A DNA stretch of 64,000 nucleotides from Saccharomycodes ludwigii (lineage: Eukaryota > Ascomycota > Saccharomycetes > Saccharomycodales > Saccharomycodaceae): assembly GCF_020623625.1 (NCBI RefSeq), contig NC_060202.1:1739501-1803500 (forward strand), read 5' to 3'. The notes below the pieces were generated by a model. The model was not told where the DNA came from. It worked only from the letters and a program-made list of their open reading frames with translations, and made no database searches. This document shows, piece by piece, positions 41,582 to 49,916 of the stretch. The position numbers and the translations under genes are program-made. How positions within the stretch are numbered: the stretch's first letter is position 1; the number at the start of each line of letters is the position of its first letter.

Positions 41582-44113
41582 TTAATCCTCCCCTTTATTT
41601 TCCTTTATGTCATTGTTACTAGTGGCAGGGTGATTATCAGATGCATTAATGTCATCAAATGGATCTTTATAATTTTTCAGTTGATCTTGTAATTTGATAA
41701 CTGGCGAAGAGTTGTGTAGTAATTCTTCATCTGACAAATCAAAATCAAAATTCTCTAGATCATCAACAGATTGTGCTGCTGCCATTCCAGTTAAACTTTC
41801 AGATTGATCAACTGAGGAATCATAGTCTGAATCGCTGTCAATGATATCAAATTCGTAAGCCTCAGCTCTGCGCCTTTTAATTTTTTTCTTCGTTTTAGCG
41901 AAAATAATATAATATATTAATAATAGAAGGAAGCCTAGGAAAAATAAAAATAAAAAGTAATGTTTCTCAGGTCCAATATTTTGTGAATGCTGACCTCCAG
42001 TGTCTATGTTGGCACTATCTGGATCTTCTATTTTTTCTGGCTGCTCTGCCTCCTCTTGTGATCCGTCATTTACTGGTGTAGTCTCTGGTGTTGGTGTAGC
42101 CTCTGGTGTTGGTGTTGTCTCCGGTGTTGGTGTTGATGATTCTATCTCTGTTGTTTCTGTACTAGAATTTTCTTCTTCGGTAGTGTCACTGGTGACAGTA
42201 CCTGGCGAAGTGGTAAGCGATGACGATATTGTCAACGTAGAACTTGTATCCGGAGCAATAGATGAAGAAACATCTTTATCTTCTTTATATTTCAACGGCA
42301 TGGTCTTCTCTGGGTCAATGGATTCACCATAAAACTTTAGTTGCCAATCCTTTAATTCAACGTTGTTATCAGCATCTGCAGTACGAACTTGCAATTTCCA
42401 TTCACCAGCACCAGACTCGCCCCAATGCGCCACACTCATAAATGTCCAATTTGGGAACCCAGTGGTACTTCTATCCAGTCTTCTAACAACACCCAAATGA
42501 GAGACAGTTCCATCGGGAGAAATTAAATCTATAACTGTTTTGCCCCTTATATCAGAATTAATATTGACAGTAACAGTAACATGTTCTATTCTTTTCAAGT
42601 TTTCTGTCTGTAACATATCTTTTCCTACCACGATTGAACTCTCCAATACTTCATCAGTGGCGTTTGTCTTAGATTCACCATTTAAATCAACTTTAGGCAA
42701 TTCCACCCAAGTTTGTGGATTAACGTTTTGCCAATTTTTGGCCATCTCCACGATTCTATATGCATCTAACTTCCCATATCCATATTTGTGGGAATATCTT
42801 TTACCAAGCGTGCTGCCTGTTTCTTGCCATTCGGCGTCTTTGTTATCCACCTCTACGGATGAAAGGATAGTCAAGTATTGAACATCACGCCAGGTTAAAT
42901 CTGGATTTGCTTCTAACACCAAAGCATAAACACCTGCGGCCAAGGGAGCAGCAGCAGAAGTACCGCCATGCCTATCAGAACAGCCATCTTTGAAATCTGT
43001 AGAATGAATATATTCACCTGACCCAGAGGAATAAGTTACCACTAAAACAGCAGAGCACGATTCTGAATAAGGTGGATGTAACCCCTTGTGATCTATAGCG
43101 CCAACTGTGATGGAAAAGATAGAATTTGTGTAACCATCATAATTACAATTATCATCAAACATGGCACCATTACCACTAGCAAAAACATAAATGGCCCCCT
43201 TTTTATTCCTTCCCTCGGATACTCCCTTAATGAAAGATTTTTTAACTAATTCATCGGGTGCTAACATTTCCTTACCATTATCTGTTGGACCCCATGAACA
43301 AGAATAAATATCGTTGACATCTAGACCATAAACTAAAGAAGCAGCTTCATCTTCGGTGGTAATTTGTCCTGACAAAATTCTAATGCCGGAAACTTTGGAA
43401 TCATAAGCAACCCCAACACCACAAAATACATTTTTAACAGCAGCAATTTCTCCAGCACATCTTGTACCATGGTAATCGTCGTCTAATGTTGGTTTTGGTA
43501 GTTTTGTATTAGCATTGAAATCCCAGCTGCCTTCTTCGCAAAAATTGTCTTTTAAATCTGGGCTTTCATAATCTAACCCATCATCAACTATTGCTGTGAC
43601 CACGCCCTTTCCTGTGATATTCTGTAGCCAAACATCTGTCACATTGAGATCATGTGTTGGGTATTGTGTATTTAGTAAGTGCCATTGGCTGGGAAAAGCT
43701 GGATCTTTAATTTCCAACTCTTGACAGATATCCACTAATTTTTCTTGTGCTTCCTTTGGATTGCCTAATAATAAAGTGGTGTCCACTGGAACTGGTGCTC
43801 TTTTTTCTAAATTTTTTGGAGGTAGATCATGAAAGGAAAATATAATATTTTTATCAGAGTTGATATCTATATTGTTCCTTTTGTTTGGAAAAGATATGCT
43901 TTTTGAAAAGACATAATGGTCTTCTAAACCTCTCACCTCGTGTTCGAATGTCCAATCTGGATATAATTTTTCTATTGTGGGTATATCTTCCCAAGTTTCA
44001 ATAGCAAAATACCTTTTTTCTGTATGATTTTTTGGTGGAACTTTTATATGCTGCTGTGCCGTTAGGGTTATTGATAATGATATGATTTGTAAACCTAAAT
44101 GAAATAGATTCAT
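41582..44113 (-). CDS. KEX2: Kexin, Golgi proprotein convertase Kex2
   Basis: 843 residues from ATG 44113; the six codons above begin with TTG. S. cerevisiae Kex2 is about 814. It is the late-Golgi, calcium-dependent serine protease that cleaves after Lys-Arg and Arg-Arg in pro-alpha-factor and other precursors. Signal peptide about 1-20; propeptide ending at K104-R105 (LEKR), the autocatalytic site; subtilisin domain with D177, H215, oxyanion N315 and S386, almost the S. cerevisiae numbering; P domain to about 610; Ser/Thr/Pro-rich stalk with PETTPTPEATPTPE repeats; membrane segment about 716-738; cytosolic tail with YEFDII, the Golgi retention signal. Matches YNL238W. Confidence 0.98.
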   Translation of the reverse strand: MNLFHLGLQIISLSITLTAQQHIKVPPKNHTEKRYFAIETWEDIPTIEKLYPDWTFEHEVRGLEDHYVFSKSISFPNKRNNIDINSDKNIIFSFHDLPPKNLEKRAPVPVDTTLLLGNPKEAQEKLVDICQELEIKDPAFPSQWHLLNTQYPTHDLNVTDVWLQNITGKGVVTAIVDDGLDYESPDLKDNFCEEGSWDFNANTKLPKPTLDDDYHGTRCAGEIAAVKNVFCGVGVAYDSKVSGIRILSGQITTEDEAASLVYGLDVNDIYSCSWGPTDNGKEMLAPDELVKKSFIKGVSEGRNKKGAIYVFASGNGAMFDDNCNYDGYTNSIFSITVGAIDHKGLHPPYSESCSAVLVVTYSSGSGEYIHSTDFKDGCSDRHGGTSAAAPLAAGVYALVLEANPDLTWRDVQYLTILSSVEVDNKDAEWQETGSTLGKRYSHKYGYGKLDAYRIVEMAKNWQNVNPQTWVELPKVDLNGESKTNATDEVLESSIVVGKDMLQTENLKRIEHVTVTVNINSDIRGKTVIDLISPDGTVSHLGVVRRLDRSTTGFPNWTFMSVAHWGESGAGEWKLQVRTADADNNVELKDWQLKFYGESIDPEKTMPLKYKEDKDVSSSIAPDTSSTLTISSSLTTSPGTVTSDTTEEENSSTETTEIESSTPTPETTPTPEATPTPETTPVNDGSQEEAEQPEKIEDPDSANIDTGGQHSQNIGPEKHYFLFLFFLGFLLLLIYYIIFAKTKKKIKRRRAEAYEFDIIDSDSDYDSSVDQSESLTGMAAAQSVDDLENFDFDLSDEELLHNSSPVIKLQDQLKNYKDPFDDINASDNHPATSNNDIKENKGED

Positions 44114-44541
44114 TTTTGTTATTTTACTCAATTTTAATTTTTTTTTTTCTTTTCTTTTCCTTGTCTGGTGTATATGAGTTATATTAGTGGAACAGAATGG
44201 TTAATTATTTTGGATGTTTTGAAAATCTTGGCAGTTGATAGAATGTTGGAAAAAAAGTGGAAAGTTAAAAAATTTTGGACCTTATGTTTTTTAATATTTT
44301 GAGTAATGACAAGTTGGAAAAATCGGGCTTAGGGTTTAAAGAACGTTGGAAGATTACAATATATCAAAGAAAATTTGTTCATATGAAAAGTTGAAATTAA
44401 GAGGAGAAAAGAAATACTAAAAAAAAAAAAAAAAAAAATATATGAAATAAAATAGAAAAAAAAAAAAAAAGGTGTATGAAACGCGTGTAAAATCTGATAC
44501 ACCATATATCTTTTTTTTTTTACGGTATGGAAAGAACAGAT

Positions 44542-44578
<37 letters not shown>

Positions 44579-44705
44579 ACAAATTATTAAAAAAAAAAAA
44601 AAAAAGAAATTAAAAAAAATTAAAAGAAAAAGGGAATTGACATGGTCTATTAGAATTCTTAGATACAATTAATTTAAAATATTAAATAAATAGTGCAGTG
44701 ATCAA
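44114..44705. other. KEX2 promoter region and 3' region of the Ser-rich gene
   Basis: Dominated by three A runs (about 44420-44439, 44458-44470, 44546-44576, 44589-44605) broken by a T run. The apparent ORFs are poly-Lys or poly-Phe readings of these runs. No gene is seen. Confidence 0.5.
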
Positions 44706-45482
44706 TTAAATGATCATTAAATAACGAAAAACTTCAAAAACTATTTTGAAAACAGATGGAATATGTATGTTATGTGATGCAGAAGCTTTGTAAGTGGATG
44801 TTCCATTAATATCTCTAATAATCTCTTTGGTTTTTGTACTATAGGTAGAGGAATGTTTTCCAAAGGGAACAAGAACAACGTATGGAATATAAACAGTGGT
44901 ACGAGTTTCTGGTTTATTACCGTGGTTGTTGTTATTACTATTTCCAGAATTTCCTTTTGTACCACTTGAACTATTCTCGTTTCCTCCATCTTCACCTTCC
45001 TCTTCACTACTTGATTCACTACTTTCACCTCCTTTACTACTACTGCTGCTACTACTGCTACTACTACTTTCGCCTTCCTCTTCACTACTTGATTCACTAC
45101 TTTCACCTCCTTTACCGCTACTGCTACTACTGCTACTACTGCTACTACTACCTTCCCCTTCACCACTTGATGAATGTCCGCCACTTGATGAATGTCCGCC
45201 ACTTGATGAATGTCCGCCACTTGATGAATGTCCGCCACTTGATGAATGTCCGCCTTCTTTATCCATTGGCATAACATCTTTTCCATTTTTTAACTCAAAA
45301 TCAGATAAATACGTTTTTGAATAAACTGGGGATAATATTGTACAAGATGAATCATTTTTAAACTGTATATCCAGATCTTGACTAGTTGTATTTTTCGCAT
45401 TTGTTATAAAAAACATACAAAAAAATGCTACCGCAATTAAGTGAAAGTGAGAGATGTAATTTTTGGATCTACTATTAATCAT
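44706..45482 (-). CDS. Ser-rich secreted protein with GGHSSS repeats (unrecognised)
   Basis: 258 residues; I do not recognise a family. There is a good N-terminal signal peptide (hydrophobic about 12-28, ending ITNA) and an early conserved-looking stretch FKNDSSCTILSPVYSKTYLSDFELKNG. Then come five perfect six-residue repeats of GGHSSS (18-bp units), followed by long poly-Ser tracts and two copies of a GGESSESSSEEEGE unit. After an Asn/Gly linker lies TTVYIPYVVLVPFG and a moderately hydrophobic end containing Lys, Glu and Arg, which is a weak candidate for a GPI signal. It probably acts outside the cell or in the wall. No counterpart sits between KEX2 and LAP3 in S. cerevisiae. Confidence 0.72.
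   Translation of the reverse strand: MINSRSKNYISHFHLIAVAFFCMFFITNAKNTTSQDLDIQFKNDSSCTILSPVYSKTYLSDFELKNGKDVMPMDKEGGHSSSGGHSSSGGHSSSGGHSSSGGHSSSGEGEGSSSSSSSSSSSGKGGESSESSSEEEGESSSSSSSSSSSKGGESSESSSEEEGEDGGNENSSSGTKGNSGNSNNNNHGNKPETRTTVYIPYVVLVPFGKHSSTYSTKTKEIIRDINGTSTYKASASHNIHIPSVFKIVFEVFRYLMII
45163..45252 (-). repeat. Five perfect tandem 18-bp repeats in the Ser-rich gene
   Basis: Unit CCACTTGATGAATGTCCG on the plus strand, copies at 45163, 45181, 45199, 45217 and 45235, all identical. Each encodes one six-residue repeat on the minus strand. A second coding duplication of about 42 bp occurs at 44995 and 45073, 78 bp apart. Confidence 0.97.
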
Positions 45483-46217
45483 GCTTTTTTTTTTTTCTGG
45501 ATCTTTTTATTGCCTTTCTATGTTTGACTTTGTTCGTATGTGTTTGGTTTTTTTGCAAGTCCACTATTCCAATAATTTTTTTAAAAAAAAAAAAATAAAT
45601 ATATTATTTATGGACAACCAAGAGAAAAGATCCCATTTATATATTTATATGGACTAGAAGTGAATTAACTTTATAAGGGTATTGATATTATTTATTAATC
45701 TCAATATATTTTTATTATTTTTATTATTATTATTATTATTAAAAAAGTTTTACAGCCTCTTGAATTAATGACAGCCTTGATACCAAAGAAGTATTTTTTT
45801 TTTTTCTTGTTAAACAATTCATGGATATATGAATAAAAACATGTGATTGTAACCAAACATACTAAATTTTTTTTACCGTTTCTATTATTTATGCGGTGAA
45901 AAGAGAAAAGAAAAGAAAAAAAAGAAAAAAAAGAAAGGGGGAAAAAGATAGGGCTTAATTATTTTGTTAATGCGTAATTACGCATTATAATTAAGCCAAG
46001 GGTCTTATTTGTTGACAAAACGCCTCGGCCCCCTTGCTGCAATATCACTTGAAAAGTTATCTTAATTAAACTAAACAAAAACATCGATAATATATATTTT
46101 ACTATTGTTTATAATATTTAAGCCACAAATACCATCAGATAATTTATTCATCCCCCTTTCTTTACTATAGGACAAAACATTTATATATATATATTTTTTG
46201 GGTTCTCACATGCGTTC
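45483..46217. promoter_or_regulatory. LAP3 3' region and promoter of the Ser-rich gene, with nested palindrome
   Basis: Holds a perfect 20-bp palindrome (TAATGCGTAATTACGCATTA) at 45968-45987 nested within 11-bp arms (GGCTTAATTAT 45952-45962, ATAATTAAGCC 45987-45997). Also a (TTA)n run (45715-45740), a purine tract of AAAAG units (45898-45945), and (TA)n at 46182-46192. No gene is seen. Confidence 0.55.
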
Positions 46218-47582
46218 TTAAATAGCCAAGGCTCCCATAGGATCCCAAATAGGTAAAATAATTTTGGTAGCAGAAGATAATGATTCTTTGTCAGTGAACT
46301 TTTCCTTTAAATTTTCTGGTAACTCATCAAGATCAACAACAATTTGAAAAGCGTATTCTTCAAAATATTTTTGAGTCATCAAATATAATCCATCCTTACC
46401 AGAATCTTTCCCCCACGAGTTTTCCACGCGATATCTAACTGGCTTGCCATTTTCTGAAAGATGGCATCCAGTAATTAGCATGGCGTGCGTCATTAAACTT
46501 TCATGGTACTTGATACGAGAAGCTTTCGATTGGTTGCATTGATAACCAATTGCCTTATAATTCCACAGGTCAACATCCATAATCCCATTTTTTTTATCCA
46601 TGTACCTAGGGGTATGAGAACCAAAAAAAACAGCTTTGTTGTTTTTTAAACGTTTAACAACCAGTTCAGTTAGGGTATCATTGTCTACATTTAAATACAA
46701 AACAGCGTCACCCCCGGTAACATTACCTAATCTATCGATTTCGATTAGTTCACCGTAGGGGTGTCTAGGATCGTTTATCAATGAAACTGGTGGTTGTTCC
46801 AAATCCAAACCGCAAATGTTGGTGGCAAATTCTAGTGGAGTACATTTCAAAGATTTTAGATTTTTATCTTTATCCAAATATTCCCAGGAAAATTCCTCAT
46901 TTGGTTTGACAATAGAGGATGGCGCATCCATAAAAGTTGTTAGAATTTTGAAAATTTGCTTTTGGAATTTTTTTTGCAAGATTGGCAAATTTCCCACTTC
47001 TGGTTCCTCACGTAATACTTCAGCAAACTCTCTTAATTTGGTGGTTAATAATTGATTCAATTTTCTGCTTGCTGTAGTAGAGTAAGGCAAATCGCCATAT
47101 AAATCCTTTGGAACCAACCCATATTTCTTAACAATGTTAATAAACATGCTGTATTGGCCACCATCATTAGTTGGGGCCTCCAATAAGTACTGTACTAAAC
47201 GCGAATCAACCTTTTGATCACGAGTATCAATTATTTGTTCCAAAAAATAATTGCATTTTTCTAATTTGTCGTAAAAAAATACATAACTCTGAGATAATTC
47301 TAACTCTTTCAAAGACAATTTTTCCATAGCATTTAATCTCAATTGATTGGTGGCTGCAAATAACCAACATCTACCTGAAGATTTTTGGTTTGTTATTGGT
47401 GCTCCATCAATTTCCACAGTAGTATTATATACACGTGGATAATGTTTTAACAATTGTGTTTTATCCAATAATGCATCATCTGCATTATAATTTTTCAAAA
47501 CGGTTGAAGCCAAGCAATGAGTTAGATCGGTAAAAAATTCTTCATCCCATTTACTTAATTCTTCAATTGACAAAGAAGGCAT
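46218..47582 (-). CDS. LAP3: Bleomycin hydrolase / cysteine aminopeptidase (Lap3/Blh1/Gal6)
   Basis: 454 residues, same as the main S. cerevisiae form. It is a papain-fold, hexameric cytosolic cysteine aminopeptidase that degrades homocysteine thiolactone and bleomycin. The catalytic triad is present: C72 in [15 protein letters not shown]366 in MTHAML and N388 in VENSWG. The C terminus, WDPMGALAI, is the tail that lies in the active-site cleft and sets exopeptidase specificity; S. cerevisiae has a final Lys that is trimmed, here replaced by Ile. The start [16 protein letters not shown] corresponds to the short cytosolic form. Matches YNL239W. Confidence 0.97.
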   Translation of the reverse strand: MPSLSIEELSKWDEEFFTDLTHCLASTVLKNYNADDALLDKTQLLKHYPRVYNTTVEIDGAPITNQKSSGRCWLFAATNQLRLNAMEKLSLKELELSQSYVFFYDKLEKCNYFLEQIIDTRDQKVDSRLVQYLLEAPTNDGGQYSMFINIVKKYGLVPKDLYGDLPYSTTASRKLNQLLTTKLREFAEVLREEPEVGNLPILQKKFQKQIFKILTTFMDAPSSIVKPNEEFSWEYLDKDKNLKSLKCTPLEFATNICGLDLEQPPVSLINDPRHPYGELIEIDRLGNVTGGDAVLYLNVDNDTLTELVVKRLKNNKAVFFGSHTPRYMDKKNGIMDVDLWNYKAIGYQCNQSKASRIKYHESLMTHAMLITGCHLSENGKPVRYRVENSWGKDSGKDGLYLMTQKYFEEYAFQIVVDLDELPENLKEKFTDKESLSSATKIILPIWDPMGALAI

Positions 47583-47987
47583 TGCTTAATTTTTTTTTTT
47601 TTTTGTGTTTGTTTGTTTGTTTTGATCTAATCAATTTAATGTTTCTTTTTTTTTCTACTTGTTCATAAAAGTAATATTTAATCGTCAAAGTAATGAGTTA
47701 TTAAGGGGACCTCCAAAAAAAAAAAAAAAAATGTTAATGAATAATTTAAAAATGAAATAAAGCATTTATATATATTACAGTATCAAGTTATATATATAAT
47801 AAAATACTGTAGATAAAGGAATGAGCCAATCAATTATACGACTCTTAATATTAACATATCAGTAAACACGAAAGGACAAAAAAAAAAAAGCCATTTTGGC
47901 CTGTGAATCGTGTGCATCAAAAAAGCGCTTTTTCCAATTAAAAAAAGGACAAAAAAAAATAAAAAACCTCTACAGTACATTTAGCAT
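47583..47987. other. Intergenic region LAP3 promoter / SDR 3' end
   Basis: AT-rich, with a T run beside the LAP3 ATG (47591-47602), A runs at 47717-47731 and 47879-47890, and AAGCGCTTTT at 47923-47932. No gene is seen. Confidence 0.45.
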
Positions 47988-48734
47988 TCAATGAGCAGTC
48001 ATACCACCAGAAGCATATATGGTTTGACCAGTAATCCATTTACCTTCGGTAACCAACATACCGATAATTGGTGCAATGTCCTCAATCTTAGTTAGTCTAT
48101 GATCAATGGCAGCAGACTTGTAAAATTCAACATCTTCTGGTTTTTCTTGGGAGTAAAAAAATGGAGTATCCATAGGACCTGGAGCAACACAATTGACAGT
48201 AATTCTTTTGGATATTAATTCCTTGGAAGCCGATTTACTGTAATACTCAACAGCAGATTTAGTACCCTGATAAACAGAATAGAATGGTGTATAAGCAGCT
48301 AATAAGGAGGTTACCAAGGAAACAATGTGACCACCATTATTAACATGTTTAGCGGCTTCGGCTATAAAGAAAAATGCAACTTTGTTGTTGATAGAATCCA
48401 TGGCGTCAAATTCTTCCTCAGTAACTTCAACAATTGGTTTTTTCAAAACTTTACCAATATTATTAATAGCAACATCGATAGAACCAAACTTTTCTTGGCA
48501 AGCCTTGAATAGTTTTTGAACAGAGGCTTGTGAATTTAATTTTCCTTGGTATAATTCAACTTTGACACCGTATTTTGAAGCAATTTCTTCAGCAACCTTT
48601 TTCTCATCTCCTTGAGTAGAGTTATAATGTAAAAATAAATTGGCCTTGTGTTTAGAAGCTAATTCAATGGCAGTAATTTTACCCAAGTTTTTGGTACCGC
48701 CAGTGATTAAAACAGTTTTATTTGCTAAGGACAT
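47988..48734 (-). CDS. Short-chain dehydrogenase/reductase, substrate unknown
   Basis: 248 residues, a typical classical SDR length. Rossmann motif TGGTKNLG (11-18), a variant of TGxxxGxG; NNIG (91-94) in place of NNAG; active-site Y155 and K159 in YQGTK, with T142/S143 in the position of the catalytic Ser; PGPMDTPFF (185-193) after the active site; and the end ITGQTIYASGG that closes the cofactor domain. The HIVSLVTSLLAAYTPFYSVYQGTK region resembles a group of bacterial and filamentous-fungal SDRs more than any S. cerevisiae protein I know. Asn39-Ser-Thr after strand 2 suggests NADPH preference, weakly. It sits at an end of the inverted ATG2-NAR1 block. No counterpart at this place in S. cerevisiae. 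Confidence 0.85.
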   Translation of the reverse strand: MSLANKTVLITGGTKNLGKITAIELASKHKANLFLHYNSTQGDEKKVAEEIASKYGVKVELYQGKLNSQASVQKLFKACQEKFGSIDVAINNIGKVLKKPIVEVTEEEFDAMDSINNKVAFFFIAEAAKHVNNGGHIVSLVTSLLAAYTPFYSVYQGTKSAVEYYSKSASKELISKRITVNCVAPGPMDTPFFYSQEKPEDVEFYKSAAIDHRLTKIEDIAPIIGMLVTEGKWITGQTIYASGGMTAH

Positions 48735-49916
48735 TATGTATACGTATGAGTGATTGTTTTTTTTTCTTTTTTTTTTTTTTATTATTATCTTAGTTGATTG
48801 ATTGTTTTATATTAGTTCTATACAACAATATATATAAACTAGAAGAAAAAGAAAGAAAAAAAAAAAAAAAAAATAAATTATAAATTATAAATTAAAATTA
48901 ATCATCCTTATATATATATATACATATTTTTTCATTGAAATATCATATCTTTGATGTTATTAGTTTTAATGATAAATTTTAAAAGTATAATAGTGCTGTC
49001 ATAGTGTTGTTATTGGTAATGAATTCATCTATAAAAAGCACAAAGCAAAAAGAAAATAAGGTATTTTTGTATACTGTTCCCCTTATTTTTCACCCCAGTT
49101 AAATTCACCCCAGTTAAATTCACCCCGGTTAAATTCATCCCAGTTAAAAAAAAAAGTTGCGGCGGCGGCGGAGGAGGAGGAAAAAAGGAAAAGTTATGCC
49201 AATGAGACATTTTTGCCTTGGCAAATCTTTTTTTTAAAAAATAATATATTATATATATATATATTTCAATCAACGACATCCTTAACTATTTATCACAAAG
49301 GAAAAACCATATTTCTTTAAAATATATGCAGTACTACCGTACTCTCATACAAACTATTTAAAATAAATAAATAATATAATTTCCCATATAAAACAAAAGT
49401 CAAAGAGATTAAGATTTTTTAGGGTATCCTTGAATATATTATGTTTCGGACTGATCCAACACTCGGACATAAATTCCTTTATCCGTTATTATTTTTTTTT
49501 TTTTTTTTTTATACGATGGAATATATATATTTATATCTTTATCATAATTATTATTGTGGATAAGTAAAATCTAAAACAACTTTATCTATTTTTGCTTATG
49601 ATTCAGTGTTATCATCTAACCCTATTTTTTTAATATCTTTCCATATACAAAAAAAAATGTTTCTTTTTTATTATATTGTAGACTTTACTTACTTCAATAT
49701 AGTTTTAAAAATAAAAAATAAAAATAAAAAGCAATTTATTCTTCATTTTTTTTTTTTTTTTTATTATTTTGATTGTATTTACATTAAGATATATACATCT
49801 ACAATTATCAAAAACAATAATAATAATAAAATTGCCAACGGAAAACAACAACAATAGCTCTTTTCTTTCCCTTTTCCCTTTCTTTTTTCTTTTTTTTTTT
49901 TAAAAAAAGACCAACC
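48735..49916. promoter_or_regulatory. Divergent SDR/ATG2 region with 15-bp minisatellite
   Basis: About 1.2 kb without a supported gene. It has a 15-bp tandem repeat and an adjacent GGC/GGA triplet run (49089-49180), then TTCGGAC (49445-49451), CTCGGACAT (49462-49470) and TTATCCG (49479-49485), followed by T tracts at about 49491-49510 and 49747-49762. A minus-strand ORF of 84 codons (49025-49279) reads through the repeat as LTGVN units and poly-Pro; it lacks other protein features and I do not call it a gene. Confidence 0.45.
49089..49180. repeat. 15-bp minisatellite followed by GGC/GGA triplet repeat
   Basis: Four head-to-tail copies of TTCACCCCAGTTAAA at 49089, 49104, 49119 and 49134; the first two are identical, the third has one change (G for A) and the fourth one change (T for C). 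After an A run, GGC triplets and then GGA triplets occupy 49159-49180, strikingly GC-rich for this genome. Confidence 0.95.

Noticed and set aside
44472-44672. Lys-rich ORFs in the KEX2 promoter side
   Set aside because: Products of A-runs; no start context, domain or conservation signal.
44741-45324. Long alternative frames across the Ser-rich repeat gene
   Set aside because: Repeats with a length divisible by three keep all frames open; only the frame with a signal peptide and a full set of features is credible.
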